DNA of 32,220 nt, from NCBI GenBank assembly GCA_018970865.1, contig JAGWVN010000038.1, positions 1 to 32,220 of the forward strand. The letters run 5' to 3'. The DNA comes from Betaproteobacteria bacterium. Its GTDB lineage: Bacteria; Pseudomonadota; Gammaproteobacteria; Burkholderiales; Burkholderiaceae_E. The position numbers and the translations under genes were made by a program. The stretch's first letter is position 1; every line of letters starts with the position of its first letter. Below, piece by piece: positions 15,797-27,170 of the stretch. Under the pieces are notes generated by a model, which saw only the letters and a list, made by a program, of their open reading frames with translations, was not told the DNA's origin and did not search any database.

Positions 15797-18183
15797 TTGC
15801 GCTTGCGCCGCTTGGCGGCCTTGCCACCGGGCGCGGGCGATCGGGAAGTGGCCTTGCGCGCCGCGAGGCGGGCATTGCGGGCGAGTTCGATGCGCTCGGA
15901 CTTGGCCGGCGCCGCCTTGCGCGACGCGGCGGGCTCGCGCGGCGCCGCCGGCCGGCCGGCGGCGATCACCTCCTTGTACCCGGCCTTCTGCACCAGCCGG
16001 AACTCGATGCGGCGCGCTTCGAGGTCCACCCGCGACACCTGCACATGCAGCTCGTCGGTGAGCCGGAAGCGCCGACCGGTACGCTCGCCACGCAGCTCGT
16101 GAGAAGCCTCGTTGTACTGGAAGTACTCGGTGCCGAGCTCCGAGACATGCACCATGCCCTCGACGAAGAGATCGAGCAGGGTGACGAACACGCCGAAAGG
16201 CGCCACGCCGGTGATGCGGCCCACGAACTGCTCGCCCACCCGCTCGCGCATGTACTGGCTCTTGAGCCACGCGGCGACATCGCGCGAGGCCTCGTCGGCG
16301 CGGCGCTCGTTGGCCGAGCACAGCATGCCGTGCTGCTCCCAGTGCTCGACCACATGCGGCGCATCGGCGCGGCGGCGGGCGCGCGGCGGGGATAGCGCGT
16401 CGTCGTCCTCGGCCCCGGGCGGCCGCGGCAGGTAGCGCTCGCCGCGCAGCAGCGCCTTGATCACCCGGTGGGTGAGCAGGTCGGGGTAGCGGCGGATGGG
16501 CGAGGTGAAGTGCGAGTAGGCCTCGTAGGCCAGACCGAAGTGGCCGCTGTTGTGCGGCGAGTAGATCGCCTGCTGCATCGAGCGCAGCATCATCTGCTGC
16601 AGCAGCAGGGCATCGGGCCGTGGCCGCACCTGCGCGGCGAGCTCGGCATAGTCGGCCGGCGCGGGGCTCTCGCCACCGCCGAGCGACAGGCCCACGGTGC
16701 GCAGGAACTCGCGCAGGTTGGTCAGCCGCTCCGGCGTGGGCCCCTCGTGCACCCGGTAAAGGCCGGCATGACGGCTGCGCTTCATGAAGTCGGCGGCGCA
16801 AACATTGGCGGCGAGCATGCACTCCTCGATCAGGCGATGCGCGTCATTGCGCACCATCGCCACGATCCGCTCGATGCGGCCGACCTCGTTGCAGACGATG
16901 CGCGTCTCCACCGAATCGAACTCCACCGCGCCGCGCGACTCGCGCTGGCGCAGCAGCACGCGGAACAGGTCGTGCAGGTGCTGCAGATGCGTCACCAGCG
17001 GCGCTCGCCGGCGGATGGCCTGCGCGTCGCGGCCCGAGAGGATGCCCCAGACCTCGTCGTAGGTGAGTCGGGCCGCCGAGTGCATCACGGCCTCGTAGAA
17101 CTGGTAGGCGCGGATCTCGCCGGCCGACGAGATGACCATGTCGCAGACCAGCACCAGGCGGTCGACCTCGGGGTTCAGCGAGCACAGCCCGTTGGAGATC
17201 TTCTCGGGCAGCATCGGGATCACCCGGCGCGGGAAGTACACCGAGGTGGAGCGGCGCACCGCCTCGCGATCGAGCGCGTCGCCACCGGTCACATAGTGCG
17301 CGACATCGGCAATCGCCACGATCAGCCGATGTCCGGCCTTGCGGCCCTCGCCGTGAGGCTCGCAGTAGACCGCATCGTCGAAATCGCGCGCGTCCTCGCC
17401 GTCGATGGTGACCAGCGGCACATCGCGCAGGTCGACCCGGCCGCGCAGGTCGGCCGCGCGCACGGTGGCGGGCAGCGCGGCGGCAGCGGCCAGGGTGTCG
17501 TCCGGAAACTGGTGCGGCACATCGAACTTGCGCACCGCGATCTCGATCTCCATGCCGGGATCGTCGATCTCGCCGAGCACCTCGATCACCCGACCGATCG
17601 GCGCGGCATGGCCCGACGGCGGATCGACGATCTCCACCGTGACCACCTGACCGGGCCGGGCCGGACCGGCATCGCCGGGCGGGATCAGGATGTCGTGCTT
17701 GATGCGCTGGTCTTCGGGCACGACGATGCTCACGCCGCGCTCCGACAGGAAGCGCCCTACCAGCCGCCGGTGCGCGCGGTCGGTGACCTCGATGATCGCG
17801 CCCTCGGGCCGGCCGCGGTTGTCGAAGCCCACGCGCTTGACCAGCACCCGGTCGCCATGCATGGCCTTCTGCATCTCGCGCGGGCTGAGAAACAGGTCCT
17901 GGCCGCCGGCATCGGGGATGAGAAAGCCGAAGCCGTCGCGATGACCCTGCACCCGTCCAGGCACCAGATCGAGCTTGCTGGCGATCAGCAGCACGCCCTT
18001 GCGGTTGGGCATGAGCTGGCCGTCGCGTTCCATGGCGGCCAGCCTCCGCGAGAGCGCCTCCTGGTGCGCCGGCGGCACGCCCAGGCGCAGCGCGAGTTCC
18101 TGCGGGGTGAGCGGCGCATCGGCGGTGCGCAGGCTCTCGAGGATGTCGTCGCGGGTGGGCAGCACCCACGCGGGGTCGGTCAT
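15793..18183 (-). CDS. rnr: Ribonuclease R
   Basis: This is a 796-residue processive 3'-5' exoribonuclease that degrades structured RNA. An N-terminal winged-helix part (1-75) and cold-shock/OB domains (PGRVQGHRDGFGFLIPD) come first. The RNB catalytic domain carries its magnesium aspartates in IDGEDARDFDDA (about 265-276). The S1 domain lies at about 645-715 (FVGRITGVAPFGVFV). A Lys/Arg-rich tail ends KRRKRK. An acidic then basic insert (GAEDDD...RARRRAD) interrupts the late RNB region. ATG at 18183, with AGGAA upstream, is preferred over an in-frame GTG six codons earlier. It is cotranscribed with rlmB. A short GC hairpin (18225-18237) and a 12-base palindrome (18201-18212) lie in the leader. 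Confidence 0.96.
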   Translation of the reverse strand: MTDPAWVLPTRDDILESLRTADAPLTPQELALRLGVPPAHQEALSRRLAAMERDGQLMPNRKGVLLIASKLDLVPGRVQGHRDGFGFLIPDAGGQDLFLSPREMQKAMHGDRVLVKRVGFDNRGRPEGAIIEVTDRAHRRLVGRFLSERGVSIVVPEDQRIKHDILIPPGDAGPARPGQVVTVEIVDPPSGHAAPIGRVIEVLGEIDDPGMEIEIAVRKFDVPHQFPDDTLAAAAALPATVRAADLRGRVDLRDVPLVTIDGEDARDFDDAVYCEPHGEGRKAGHRLIVAIADVAHYVTGGDALDREAVRRSTSVYFPRRVIPMLPEKISNGLCSLNPEVDRLVLVCDMVISSAGEIRAYQFYEAVMHSAARLTYDEVWGILSGRDAQAIRRRAPLVTHLQHLHDLFRVLLRQRESRGAVEFDSVETRIVCNEVGRIERIVAMVRNDAHRLIEECMLAANVCAADFMKRSRHAGLYRVHEGPTPERLTNLREFLRTVGLSLGGGESPAPADYAELAAQVRPRPDALLLQQMMLRSMQQAIYSPHNSGHFGLAYEAYSHFTSPIRRYPDLLTHRVIKALLRGERYLPRPPGAEDDDALSPPRARRRADAPHVVEHWEQHGMLCSANERRADEASRDVAAWLKSQYMRERVGEQFVGRITGVAPFGVFVTLLDLFVEGMVHVSELGTEYFQYNEASHELRGERTGRRFRLTDELHVQVSRVDLEARRIEFRLVQKAGYKEVIAAGRPAAPREPAASRKAAPAKSERIELARNARLAARKATSRSPAPGGKAAKRRKRK

Positions 18184-18243
18184 GGCTTCATTCCTGGGCA
18201 CGCCCGCGGGCGAGGCATCGGGCTCCGGCGAAGCCGGGGCGAT

Positions 18244-18271
18244 TTGACAAATTCCGTCGGTACTTTAAACT
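18244..18271 (+). promoter_or_regulatory. Sigma-70-type promoter of tRNA-Leu
   Basis: A perfect -35 TTGACA (18244-18249) is followed, after 16 bases, by TAAACT (18266-18271). Transcription should start near 18278, about 30 bases before the mature tRNA 5' end. The same region must hold the opposite-facing rnr promoter, for which I see no clear element. Confidence 0.65.
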
Positions 18272-18309
18272 TCTCTTCTTCTGTGCGGCGGCAATGCCTG
18301 CACAGAATT

Positions 18310-18396
18310 GCCCAGATGGCGGAATTGGTAGACGCACTAGGTTCAGGTCCTAGCGGTGGCAACACTGTGGAGGTTCGAGTCCTCTTCTGGGCACCA
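18310..18396 (+). tRNA. tRNA-Leu (anticodon CAG)
   Basis: The 87-base gene folds as a class II tRNA. The acceptor stem pairs GCCCAGA with TCTGGGC, and CCA is encoded at 18394-18396. The D-arm contains GGTAGACGC. The anticodon stem CTAGG/CCTAG encloses TTCAGGT with CAG at 18344-18346. A long variable arm follows, and the T-arm has GGTTCGAGTCC. It reads CUG, the dominant Leu codon of this GC-rich genome. Confidence 0.97.
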
Positions 18397-18401
18397 ACAT
18401 G

Positions 18402-18426
18402 AAGGCCTGCGCAAGCAGGCCTTTTT
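18402..18426 (+). terminator. Rho-independent terminator of tRNA-Leu
   Basis: AAGGCCTGC (18402-18410) pairs perfectly with GCAGGCCTT (18415-18423) around a GCAA (GNRA) tetraloop, and the T-run extends to 18426. On the opposite strand the stem is not followed by Ts, so it should not efficiently stop the phosphoribosyltransferase transcript. Confidence 0.9.
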
Positions 18427-18443
18427 CGTTGCGGCAACCCTGC

Positions 18444-18953
18444 TCACATGCCCCATCGGGTCTTGAGGTCACTGGGCCGCATGTGGTCGTATTCCTCGAA
18501 GGGCTGATGGATCCAGGGGTTGGTGGGCAGGTACTCGATGTAGTAGTCGGGTTCGGCCACCGAAGCGCCCTTGCGCCAGACCACGGCCGAGCGCACCTCC
18601 TGCACCTGCGGGAAGCGCTGCTTGAGCGCGGGGATCACCTCCACCAGCGTGCCGCCGGAATCCACCAGGTCATCGGCGAGCAGCCAGCGGCTGCCCGGCA
18701 GGGGCGTGGCGCTCGACATGTGATCGGCGATCATGAGCCGGCTCTGCGTGGTGCCGGCGTTCTCGCGGTAGGAACTGGTGAACAGCACGCCCAGCGGCCG
18801 GTCGAACACGCGCGAAAGCACGTCGCCCACCCGCAGGCCGCCGCGGGCAAGGCACACGATGGCATCGAACTGCCAGGCCGAGTCATAGATGCGGATGGCG
18901 AGCTTCTCGATCAGCCGGTTGTACTCGTCCCAGGAGACATACAGGTCTTTCAT
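18444..18953 (-). CDS. Purine phosphoribosyltransferase (hypoxanthine/xanthine-guanine type)
   Basis: This is a 169-residue cytoplasmic type I phosphoribosyltransferase. The PRPP loop LLADDLVDSGGT (91-102) has the acidic pair and small residues of the family, and CLARGGLRVGD (34-44) is the early loop that binds pyrophosphate. It would convert a free purine base and PRPP to the nucleotide. It lies 36 bases after purA, with a GGAAGG Shine-Dalgarno nearly identical to that of purA, so the two are probably cotranscribed. The product IMP is the PurA substrate, which supports a purine salvage role. Base specificity cannot be fixed from the sequence. Confidence 0.9.
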   Translation of the reverse strand: MKDLYVSWDEYNRLIEKLAIRIYDSAWQFDAIVCLARGGLRVGDVLSRVFDRPLGVLFTSSYRENAGTTQSRLMIADHMSSATPLPGSRWLLADDLVDSGGTLVEVIPALKQRFPQVQEVRSAVVWRKGASVAEPDYYIEYLPTNPWIHQPFEEYDHMRPSDLKTRWGM

Positions 18954-18989
18954 GTGGCCTTCCGGTCTGGTTGGACAGCAGGGCTTCGC

Positions 18990-21618
<2,629 letters not shown>

Positions 21619-21706
21619 GGTGGGCGGTGGGGGAAGGCGGCGCGCACCGCGAAGGGCTCAGCGCGCGTGAAGCGAGGACGAAACCCGTGATTCTCGCGGA
21701 TTGCGC

Positions 21707-21886
21707 TCAGAGCAGCAACAGCGCCATGCCCGCGATCAGCGCGCCGAGCGCCACCAGGCGCACCTGGGCGTCGGGGGCCTGGGCGAGACGGGCGAGCGTC
21801 TGACGCCAGAGCGTGGGCGCCGCGAAAGGCAGCAGACCCTCGATGATCAGAACCAGCCCGAGCGCGGTGAGGAGGGACTCGGCCAT
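21707..21886 (-). CDS. DUF2065 (YjeT-like) small membrane protein
   Basis: This 59-residue protein begins MAESLLTALGLVLIIEGLLPF and has two hydrophobic segments (about 5-23 and 43-59) separated by a short Arg-containing loop. This matches the DUF2065/YjeT family, usually next to hflC. Function is unknown. It starts 35 bases after hflC. The 88 bases upstream of hisZ that follow it show nothing further that I can support. Confidence 0.85.
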   Translation of the reverse strand: MAESLLTALGLVLIIEGLLPFAAPTLWRQTLARLAQAPDAQVRLVALGALIAGMALLLL

Positions 21887-21921
21887 GCCGGGGCAGCGCT
21901 GCGCGCGGCGACGACGCGCGG

Positions 21922-22818
21922 CTACCTGCCCCTGGCCGGCGCCGCCGGACCCGAACCGGAGCTCTTGAGGTAGCGGAAGAACTCGGCGGAGGGGTCGACC
22001 ACCATCAGGTCGGAGCGGGTGCGGAACGACGCGCGATAGGCTTCGAGGCTGCGGTAGAACTGCGCGAACTGCGGATCCTGGCCGAAGGCCGATGCATAGA
22101 TGGCCGAGGCCTTGGCATCGCCCTCGCCCTTGACCTTCTGGGCATCGCGGTAGGCCTCGGCAAGCACCACCTCGCGCTGGCGGTCGGCATCGGCGCGGAT
22201 CTTCTCGGATTCGGCAGCGCCGGTGGCGCGGCGCTCGTTGGCCACCCGCTTGCGCTCGGATTGCATGCGGTCGAAGACCCGCTCCTGCACCTCGGGGGCG
22301 AAGTCGACGCGCTTGAGCCGGACATCGACCACCGCCGCGCCGATCTGCTTGGCGTCCTCGTTCACCTTGGCGCGCACGCCTTCCATGAACTGCTCGCGCT
22401 GGCCCGAGATGACCTCGGCGACGGTGCGCTTGGCGATCTCGTTGTTGAGCGCGTCGCGCAGGCTGCGCGAGATACGGTCGGCGGCGATCACCTCGCTGCC
22501 GCTCACCGAGCGGATGAAGGCCTTGGGCTCGATGATGCGCCACTTCACGAAGGTGTCGACCTGGACATTGAGCTTCTCGGAGGTGATGAAGCGGTCGATG
22601 TCGGGGTTGTCGATGGTGAGGATGCGCTTGTCGAAGTACTGCACATTCTGGAAGGGCGGGGGCAGCTTGAAGTGCAGGCCGGGCTGGTCGATCACCTGGC
22701 GGATCTCGCCCAGGGCGAAGACCACGGCGAACTGGCGCTGGTCGACGACGAACAGGCTGGCCGAGAGCAGGCCCAGGGCGACCAGGGCTGCCAGCACGAT
22801 GGGAACGATGCGCTGCAT
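21922..22818 (-). CDS. hflC: HflC, SPFH-domain modulator of FtsH
   Basis: This is a 298-residue inner-membrane protein with one N-terminal helix (about 4-25) and a periplasmic SPFH/Band 7 domain. VVDQRQFAVVFALGEI starts the domain, and GLHFKLPPPFQNVQYFDKRI follows. A long charged helical region (about 190-255, with RMQSERKRVANERRA) mediates HflK-HflC assembly. The complex cages the FtsH protease and tunes its activity. The Shine-Dalgarno AGGAG overlaps the hflK stop (TAGGAG), nine bases ahead, so translation is likely coupled. The C-terminus ends in a short Ser/Gly/Pro/Ala tail. Confidence 0.96.
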   Translation of the reverse strand: MQRIVPIVLAALVALGLLSASLFVVDQRQFAVVFALGEIRQVIDQPGLHFKLPPPFQNVQYFDKRILTIDNPDIDRFITSEKLNVQVDTFVKWRIIEPKAFIRSVSGSEVIAADRISRSLRDALNNEIAKRTVAEVISGQREQFMEGVRAKVNEDAKQIGAAVVDVRLKRVDFAPEVQERVFDRMQSERKRVANERRATGAAESEKIRADADRQREVVLAEAYRDAQKVKGEGDAKASAIYASAFGQDPQFAQFYRSLEAYRASFRTRSDLMVVDPSAEFFRYLKSSGSGPAAPARGR

Positions 22819-22827
22819 GACGGTCTC

Positions 22828-24102
22828 CTAGCGGCTGGCGTCGCGGTCGCGCGAGCGCAGGCCCTCACGGGCGCGACTGGGCTCGGCGGGGGCTTCGGCC
22901 GCCGGCGCCGGCGCGGCAGGTGCCGGCGCCGGTGCCGGACGGGCGGCGTCGGGCGTGGCGGTCTGGAGCAGGCGCTCTAGGGGCAGCGAGAGCAGCGTGC
23001 TGTTGCGCGAGTCGACATACACCTTGGTGGTGTTGGCGAACACCTGCTGCATGGTCTCGAGGTACATGCGGTCGCGGGTGACCTGCGGCGCCTTGGCGTA
23101 CTCGGTGAGGATCTGCCGGAAGCGGCTGGCATCGCCCTCGGCGGTGGCGATCACGCGCTGCTTGTAGCCCTGCGCCTCCTCGGTGAGCCGGGCCGCGTTG
23201 CCGCGCGCCTTGGGAATGACATCGTTGGCATAGGCGCGGCCCTCGTTGATGAGGCGCTCCCGATCCTGGGCGGCCTTGTTCGCGTCCTCGAAGGCGGCCT
23301 GCACCTGCTCAGGCGGCTGGGCCTGCTGGATGGTGACATCGATGATCGCGACGCCGGCCTTGTAGCGGTCGGCGATGGACTGCATGAGCTTCTGCGCGTC
23401 CTTGGCGACCGCCTCTTTCTCCTCGTAGAGGACCTGGTCGATGCCCTTGCGGCCGACGGTCTCGCGCATGGCGGTCTCGGCCGCCTGGCGGATGATCTCC
23501 TCGGGAGCCGGGCCGGGATTGTTGTTGAACAGCCAGGCGACCGGATCGGAGAGGCGGTACTGCACGGCGTACTGCATGTCGACGATGCTCTGGTCCTGGC
23601 TGAGCATCAGCGATTCCTTGAGCACCTTGTTCTTCACATTGCTGCGGTAGCCGACCTCGATCTGGCGCAGCTGCTGGACATTGACCAGCTCATGCACCTC
23701 CACCGGGTAGGGCAGACGCCAGGTGAAGCCCGGGCGGTCGTTGAGGGTGCGGAACTCGCCGAAGCGCAGGATGGCCGCGGCGTGGCCCTCGGGCACGATG
23801 TAGAAGCCGCTGCCCAGCCACAGCAGGAGCGCCACCACGCCGAGCACGCCGGCGCCGGCGCCCGCGCCGCGCAGGCTGGGCCCCTCGGAGCCGCCGCCCC
23901 CACCCGAACCCGAGCCGCCGCCGCGGCGGAACAGCCCGTTGAGGCGGCGGTTGAAGTCGCGCCAGAGCTCGTCGAGGTCGGGTGGCCCGTCATTGGGCGG
24001 GCGGGGCCGCTGGCCGTCGCCGCCGCTGTTGTTGCCGCCCGAGCCGCCCCGGCCCCAGCCCGGGTCATTCAGGGAAAAGATCCGCGAGATGGGCTTCCAC
24101 AT
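22828..24102 (-). CDS. hflK: HflK, SPFH-domain modulator of FtsH
   Basis: This is a 424-residue partner of HflC. The cytoplasmic N-terminus (about 12-76) is low-complexity, very rich in Gly, Pro and Arg. A membrane helix (about 82-105) precedes the SPFH domain (GFYIVPEGHAAAILRFGEF). The helical EEAQGYKQRVIATAEGDASRF segment is typical of HflK. The C-terminal 40 residues are Pro/Ala repeats ending in Arg-rich sequence. It lies 24 bases after hflX. The Gly-rich N-terminus is common in betaproteobacterial HflK. Confidence 0.95.
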   Translation of the reverse strand: MWKPISRIFSLNDPGWGRGGSGGNNSGGDGQRPRPPNDGPPDLDELWRDFNRRLNGLFRRGGGSGSGGGGGSEGPSLRGAGAGAGVLGVVALLLWLGSGFYIVPEGHAAAILRFGEFRTLNDRPGFTWRLPYPVEVHELVNVQQLRQIEVGYRSNVKNKVLKESLMLSQDQSIVDMQYAVQYRLSDPVAWLFNNNPGPAPEEIIRQAAETAMRETVGRKGIDQVLYEEKEAVAKDAQKLMQSIADRYKAGVAIIDVTIQQAQPPEQVQAAFEDANKAAQDRERLINEGRAYANDVIPKARGNAARLTEEAQGYKQRVIATAEGDASRFRQILTEYAKAPQVTRDRMYLETMQQVFANTTKVYVDSRNSTLLSLPLERLLQTATPDAARPAPAPAPAAPAPAAEAPAEPSRAREGLRSRDRDASR

Positions 24103-24126
24103 AGAACGCAGGGCCGCAGGAAGGGT

Positions 24127-25332
24127 TCAGGCGTGAGAGGGGCGCGAAGCCCCCGGCGCGCCGGGATTGGGAAGGTCTGGAACAGGCTGGACGGGGTCGG
24201 CCGGATCTGGATCGGCAAGCACACGCCAGCGTGGGTCTTCGGAGGCGGGATCGCCTTGCAGCGATCGGGACAGACGCTCGGTCAGCGCCTGCTGCAGAGC
24301 CGGCAGGCCAGCCCCGGTTTTTGCGCTGACCATCAAGCGGTTGATGCTACCACAGGGGTCGCGCTCGGCCTGAGGCAACCATCCTGCGGCATCGATCTTG
24401 TTGTAGACCATCAGCACCGGCACCGAGCCGGCGCCGATCTCCTGGAGCACCCGTTCCACCTCGGCGATCTGGTCGTCGCGATCGGGCGCGCCGGCATCGA
24501 CCACATGCAGCAGCAGATCGGCGTCGCGGGTCTCCTCGAGGGTGGCCCGGAACGACTCGATCAGGGTGTGCGGCAGCTGGCGCACGAAACCCACGGTGTC
24601 CGAGAGCACCACCTCGGCGCCGCCGGGCAGCCGCAGCCGTCGGGAGAGGGTGTCGAGCGTGGCGAAGAGCTGGTCGGCAGCGAAGGTGCCCGCGCCGGTG
24701 AGCGCATTGAACAGCGTGCTCTTGCCGGCATTGGTGTAGCCCACCAGCGAAACCGAGAAGACATCCTGACGCAGCCGGGCGCGGCGCCGCGTGAGCCGCT
24801 GCCGCCCGAGCTTGTCGAGGCGCTGGCGCAGCTGCCGGGCCTTCGCGTCGAGCATGCGGCGGTCGAGCTCGATCTGCTTCTCGCCCGGACCGCCGCGCTG
24901 GCCGATGCCGCCGCGCTGGCGCTCGAGGTGGCTCCAGCCGCGCACGAGTCGCGAGAGCTGGTGCTCGATGCGCGCGAGCTCGACCTGCAGCTTGCCTTCG
25001 TTGCTGCGGGCCCGCTGGGCGAAGATGTCGAGGATGAGTTCGGTGCGGTCGATCACCGGCACCGCGAGCAGGCGGCCGAGATTGCGCTGCTGCACCGAGG
25101 TGAGCGGATTGTCGAAGATCACCGCCACGGCCTCGCGCTGCTGCAGGCGCTCGCGGATTTCCTCGGCCTTGCCGCTGCCCACCGACAGGGCGGCATCGGG
25201 CCGGGGGCGCCGCACGGCGATGGTCTCCACCGGCTCGATGCCGGCCGAGCGGGCGAGCGCGCAGGTCTCGTCCAGGCTGGCCCGGTCGGTGCCGGCGCCG
25301 CCAAAGGCGACGCCGACCACGAGGGCACGCAC
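24127..25332 (-). CDS. hflX: GTPase HflX
   Basis: This is a 401-residue ribosome-splitting GTPase, used here from a GTG start. An N-terminal glycine-rich ribosome-binding domain (about 1-130) and a coiled linker (GGIGQRGGPGEKQIELDRR) precede the G domain. G1 is GYTNAGKS (198-205), G3 DTVG (245-248) and G4 NKID (311-314). No ATG exists between the hfq stop and the conserved domain. The candidates are GTG at 25332 (chosen), GTG at 25320, or a CTG overlapping the hfq stop. The C-terminal 35 residues are Pro/Asp-rich and unlike the conserved family core. It follows hfq by 17 bases. Confidence 0.93.
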   Translation of the reverse strand: MRALVVGVAFGGAGTDRASLDETCALARSAGIEPVETIAVRRPRPDAALSVGSGKAEEIRERLQQREAVAVIFDNPLTSVQQRNLGRLLAVPVIDRTELILDIFAQRARSNEGKLQVELARIEHQLSRLVRGWSHLERQRGGIGQRGGPGEKQIELDRRMLDAKARQLRQRLDKLGRQRLTRRRARLRQDVFSVSLVGYTNAGKSTLFNALTGAGTFAADQLFATLDTLSRRLRLPGGAEVVLSDTVGFVRQLPHTLIESFRATLEETRDADLLLHVVDAGAPDRDDQIAEVERVLQEIGAGSVPVLMVYNKIDAAGWLPQAERDPCGSINRLMVSAKTGAGLPALQQALTERLSRSLQGDPASEDPRWRVLADPDPADPVQPVPDLPNPGAPGASRPSHA

Positions 25333-25349
25333 CGGGGCTTGGGCGGCGG

Positions 25350-25589
25350 TCAGGTTTCGGCGCTCTCTTGCTGGAACTGCACCGGACGGGCCGGCACCAC
25401 CGTGGAGATGGCGTGCTTGTAGACCATCTGGGTGACCGTGTTGCGCAGGAGCACCACATACTGGTCGAAGGACTCGATGTGGCCCTGCAGCTTGATGCCG
25501 TTGACCAGGTAGATGGACACCGGCACATGCTCCTTGCGGAGCAGGTTGAGGAACGGGTCTTGTAGCTGCTGCCCTTTGTTGTTGCTCAT
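25350..25589 (-). CDS. hfq: RNA chaperone Hfq
   Basis: This is a 79-residue Sm-like protein that forms hexamers and pairs small RNAs with mRNAs. The sequence matches the family throughout. [20 protein letters not shown] forms the N-terminal helix with Gln8. [21 protein letters not shown] (30-50) is the Sm1 motif. MVYKHAIST carries the Sm2 Tyr57-Lys58-His59 of the proximal RNA site. A short acidic tail (QQESAET) follows. GGAG lies upstream of the ATG. Its own promoter probably lies between it and der. Confidence 0.98.
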   Translation of the reverse strand: MSNNKGQQLQDPFLNLLRKEHVPVSIYLVNGIKLQGHIESFDQYVVLLRNTVTQMVYKHAISTVVPARPVQFQQESAET

Positions 25590-25678
25590 GGAAACTCCGT
25601 GTTCTTCTGTGTCTGGGAGGTGGGGGCGAAACGGGGCGGATCAAGGCCGACAGCCGCCATCGCCCTTGGCGCTCGACG

Positions 25679-25684
25679 ACTATA
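25679..25684 (-). promoter_or_regulatory. Candidate hfq promoter -10 element
   Basis: Within the 121 bases between der and hfq, the minus strand carries TATAGT, a five-of-six match to a sigma-70 -10, about 90 bases before the hfq ATG. No good -35 is visible; the upstream bases are an alternating GC-rich run (25687-25706). Beyond this the gap shows nothing else. Confidence 0.35.
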
Positions 25685-25710
25685 CCTTGGCGCGCGCCGC
25701 GCGCGCAGCC

Positions 25711-27159
25711 TCAGCGGGCGGCGTAGGGATTCGCGCCGCTGCGGAATTCGATCCGCAAGGGGGTGCCGGCCAGGGAGAACTGCTCGCGCAGCCAGGTCTC
25801 GAGATACCGGCGGTAGGTCTCGGGCACATGATCGAGCGAGGAGCCGTGCACGATCACGATCGGCGGGTTCTGGCCACCCTGGTGGGCGTATCGCAGCTTG
25901 GGCCGCACCGGGCCGCGGCGCGGCGGCTGCTGGCGTTCCACCGCCTCGTGCAGCGCCCGGGTGAGCTTGGGCGTGGGCAGCTTGCGGAAGGCGGCCGCGC
26001 AGGCCTCGTCGACCGAGCGCATCAGCGCGCCCAGACCCAGCCCGGTGCGCGCCGAGATCATGTGCAGCCGGGCAAAGCGCAGGAAGTGCAGCTTGCGGTC
26101 GAACTCGGACTTCAGTCGTTCGCGGTCGGCCGCAGGCAGCGCATCCCATTTGTTGACCGCGACCACCAGCGCCCTGCCCGCCTCGAGAATGTAGCCGGCG
26201 ATGTTCGCGTCCTGCTCGGCCACGCCCTCGAGCGCGTCGAGCATCAGCACGCAGACATTGCAGTCCTCGATCGCCTGCAGGGTCTTGACCACCGAGAACT
26301 TCTCGATCATGTCGGTGACCTTGCCCCGGCGCCGCACGCCGGCGGTGTCGACCAGCGTGTAGGGACGACCGCCGCGCTCGAAGTCGATGGCCACCGCATC
26401 GCGGGTGGTGCCGGGCTGGTCGAAGGCGATCAGCCGCTCCTCGCCGAGCAGGGTGTTGATCAGCGTGCTCTTGCCGGCGTTGGGACGCCCGACCACCGCC
26501 ACGCGGATGCGGCGCGGCGGGAGCTGGTCGGTCGCGCTGCCGGGCGTGGCCGTGGCGGCGGGCCGCTCGGCGCCCGACGGATCGCCCTTCCTGGCGCCCG
26601 ACGCCAGGCCTTGGTCGGCATCGGCCTCGGCGTCAGCGCCCGGGGGCGTGGGCGCGACCGGCATCAGGCCTTCCAGGGCGATCTCGAGGAGTTCGCGCAC
26701 GCCGTCGCCATGGGCGGCCGAGACCGCCATCGGCGCGCCCAGGCCGAGCTCGTGGAATTCCGCCGACACCTGCTCGCGGGGCATGCCCTCGGTCTTGTTG
26801 ACCGCGACCAGCAGGCGCCGGGCGCTGCGCCGCAGTTCGGTGGCGATGTCGCGGTCATGGCCGGTGAGGCCCTGGCGTCCGTCGACGATGAACAGCACGA
26901 CATCGGCCTCGAGCACCGCCTGCCGGGCCTGGCGGGCCATCTGGTACTCGATGCCCGCCTTGGCCACCGGCTCGAAGCCGCCGGTGTCGATCACGATGCA
27001 GTGCCCGTCGCCCACCCGGGCGCGACCATAGTGGCGATCGCGGGTGAGGCCGGGCCGGTCGGCGACCAGCGCCGCGCGGCTGCCCGTCATGCGGTTGAAC
27101 AGCGTGCTCTTGCCGACATTGGGCCGGCCGACCAGGGCGACCACCGGAATTCCGCTCAT
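25711..27159 (-). CDS. der: Ribosome-biogenesis GTPase Der (EngA)
   Basis: This is a 482-residue protein with two tandem GTPase domains and a C-terminal KH-like domain, required for 50S assembly. G1 motifs are GRPNVGKS (11-18) and GRPNAGKS (224-231). G3 is DTGG (58-61) and DTAG (271-274). The second G4 is NKWD, while the first reads NKTE. A linker of about 46 residues (170-216), rich in Ala, Asp, Gly and Pro, separates the domains and makes the protein longer than most. The start at 27159 has GGAG upstream and sits 11 bases after bamB. The gene ends the rodZ-to-der series. Confidence 0.96.
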   Translation of the reverse strand: MSGIPVVALVGRPNVGKSTLFNRMTGSRAALVADRPGLTRDRHYGRARVGDGHCIVIDTGGFEPVAKAGIEYQMARQARQAVLEADVVLFIVDGRQGLTGHDRDIATELRRSARRLLVAVNKTEGMPREQVSAEFHELGLGAPMAVSAAHGDGVRELLEIALEGLMPVAPTPPGADAEADADQGLASGARKGDPSGAERPAATATPGSATDQLPPRRIRVAVVGRPNAGKSTLINTLLGEERLIAFDQPGTTRDAVAIDFERGGRPYTLVDTAGVRRRGKVTDMIEKFSVVKTLQAIEDCNVCVLMLDALEGVAEQDANIAGYILEAGRALVVAVNKWDALPAADRERLKSEFDRKLHFLRFARLHMISARTGLGLGALMRSVDEACAAAFRKLPTPKLTRALHEAVERQQPPRRGPVRPKLRYAHQGGQNPPIVIVHGSSLDHVPETYRRYLETWLREQFSLAGTPLRIEFRSGANPYAAR

Positions 27160-27170
27160 GGGGTCTCCGG

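Noticed and set aside
18201-18237. A 12-base palindrome and a small GC hairpin in the rnr leader as a riboswitch or thermosensor
   Set aside because: Both are short, GC-rich structures common by chance at this base composition, and no conserved RNA motif is recognisable.
18310-18430. tRNA-Leu 3' end as an attachment site for an integrated element
   Set aside because: No integrase, no direct repeat of the tRNA end and no change of gene character was seen; the flanks are conserved core genes.
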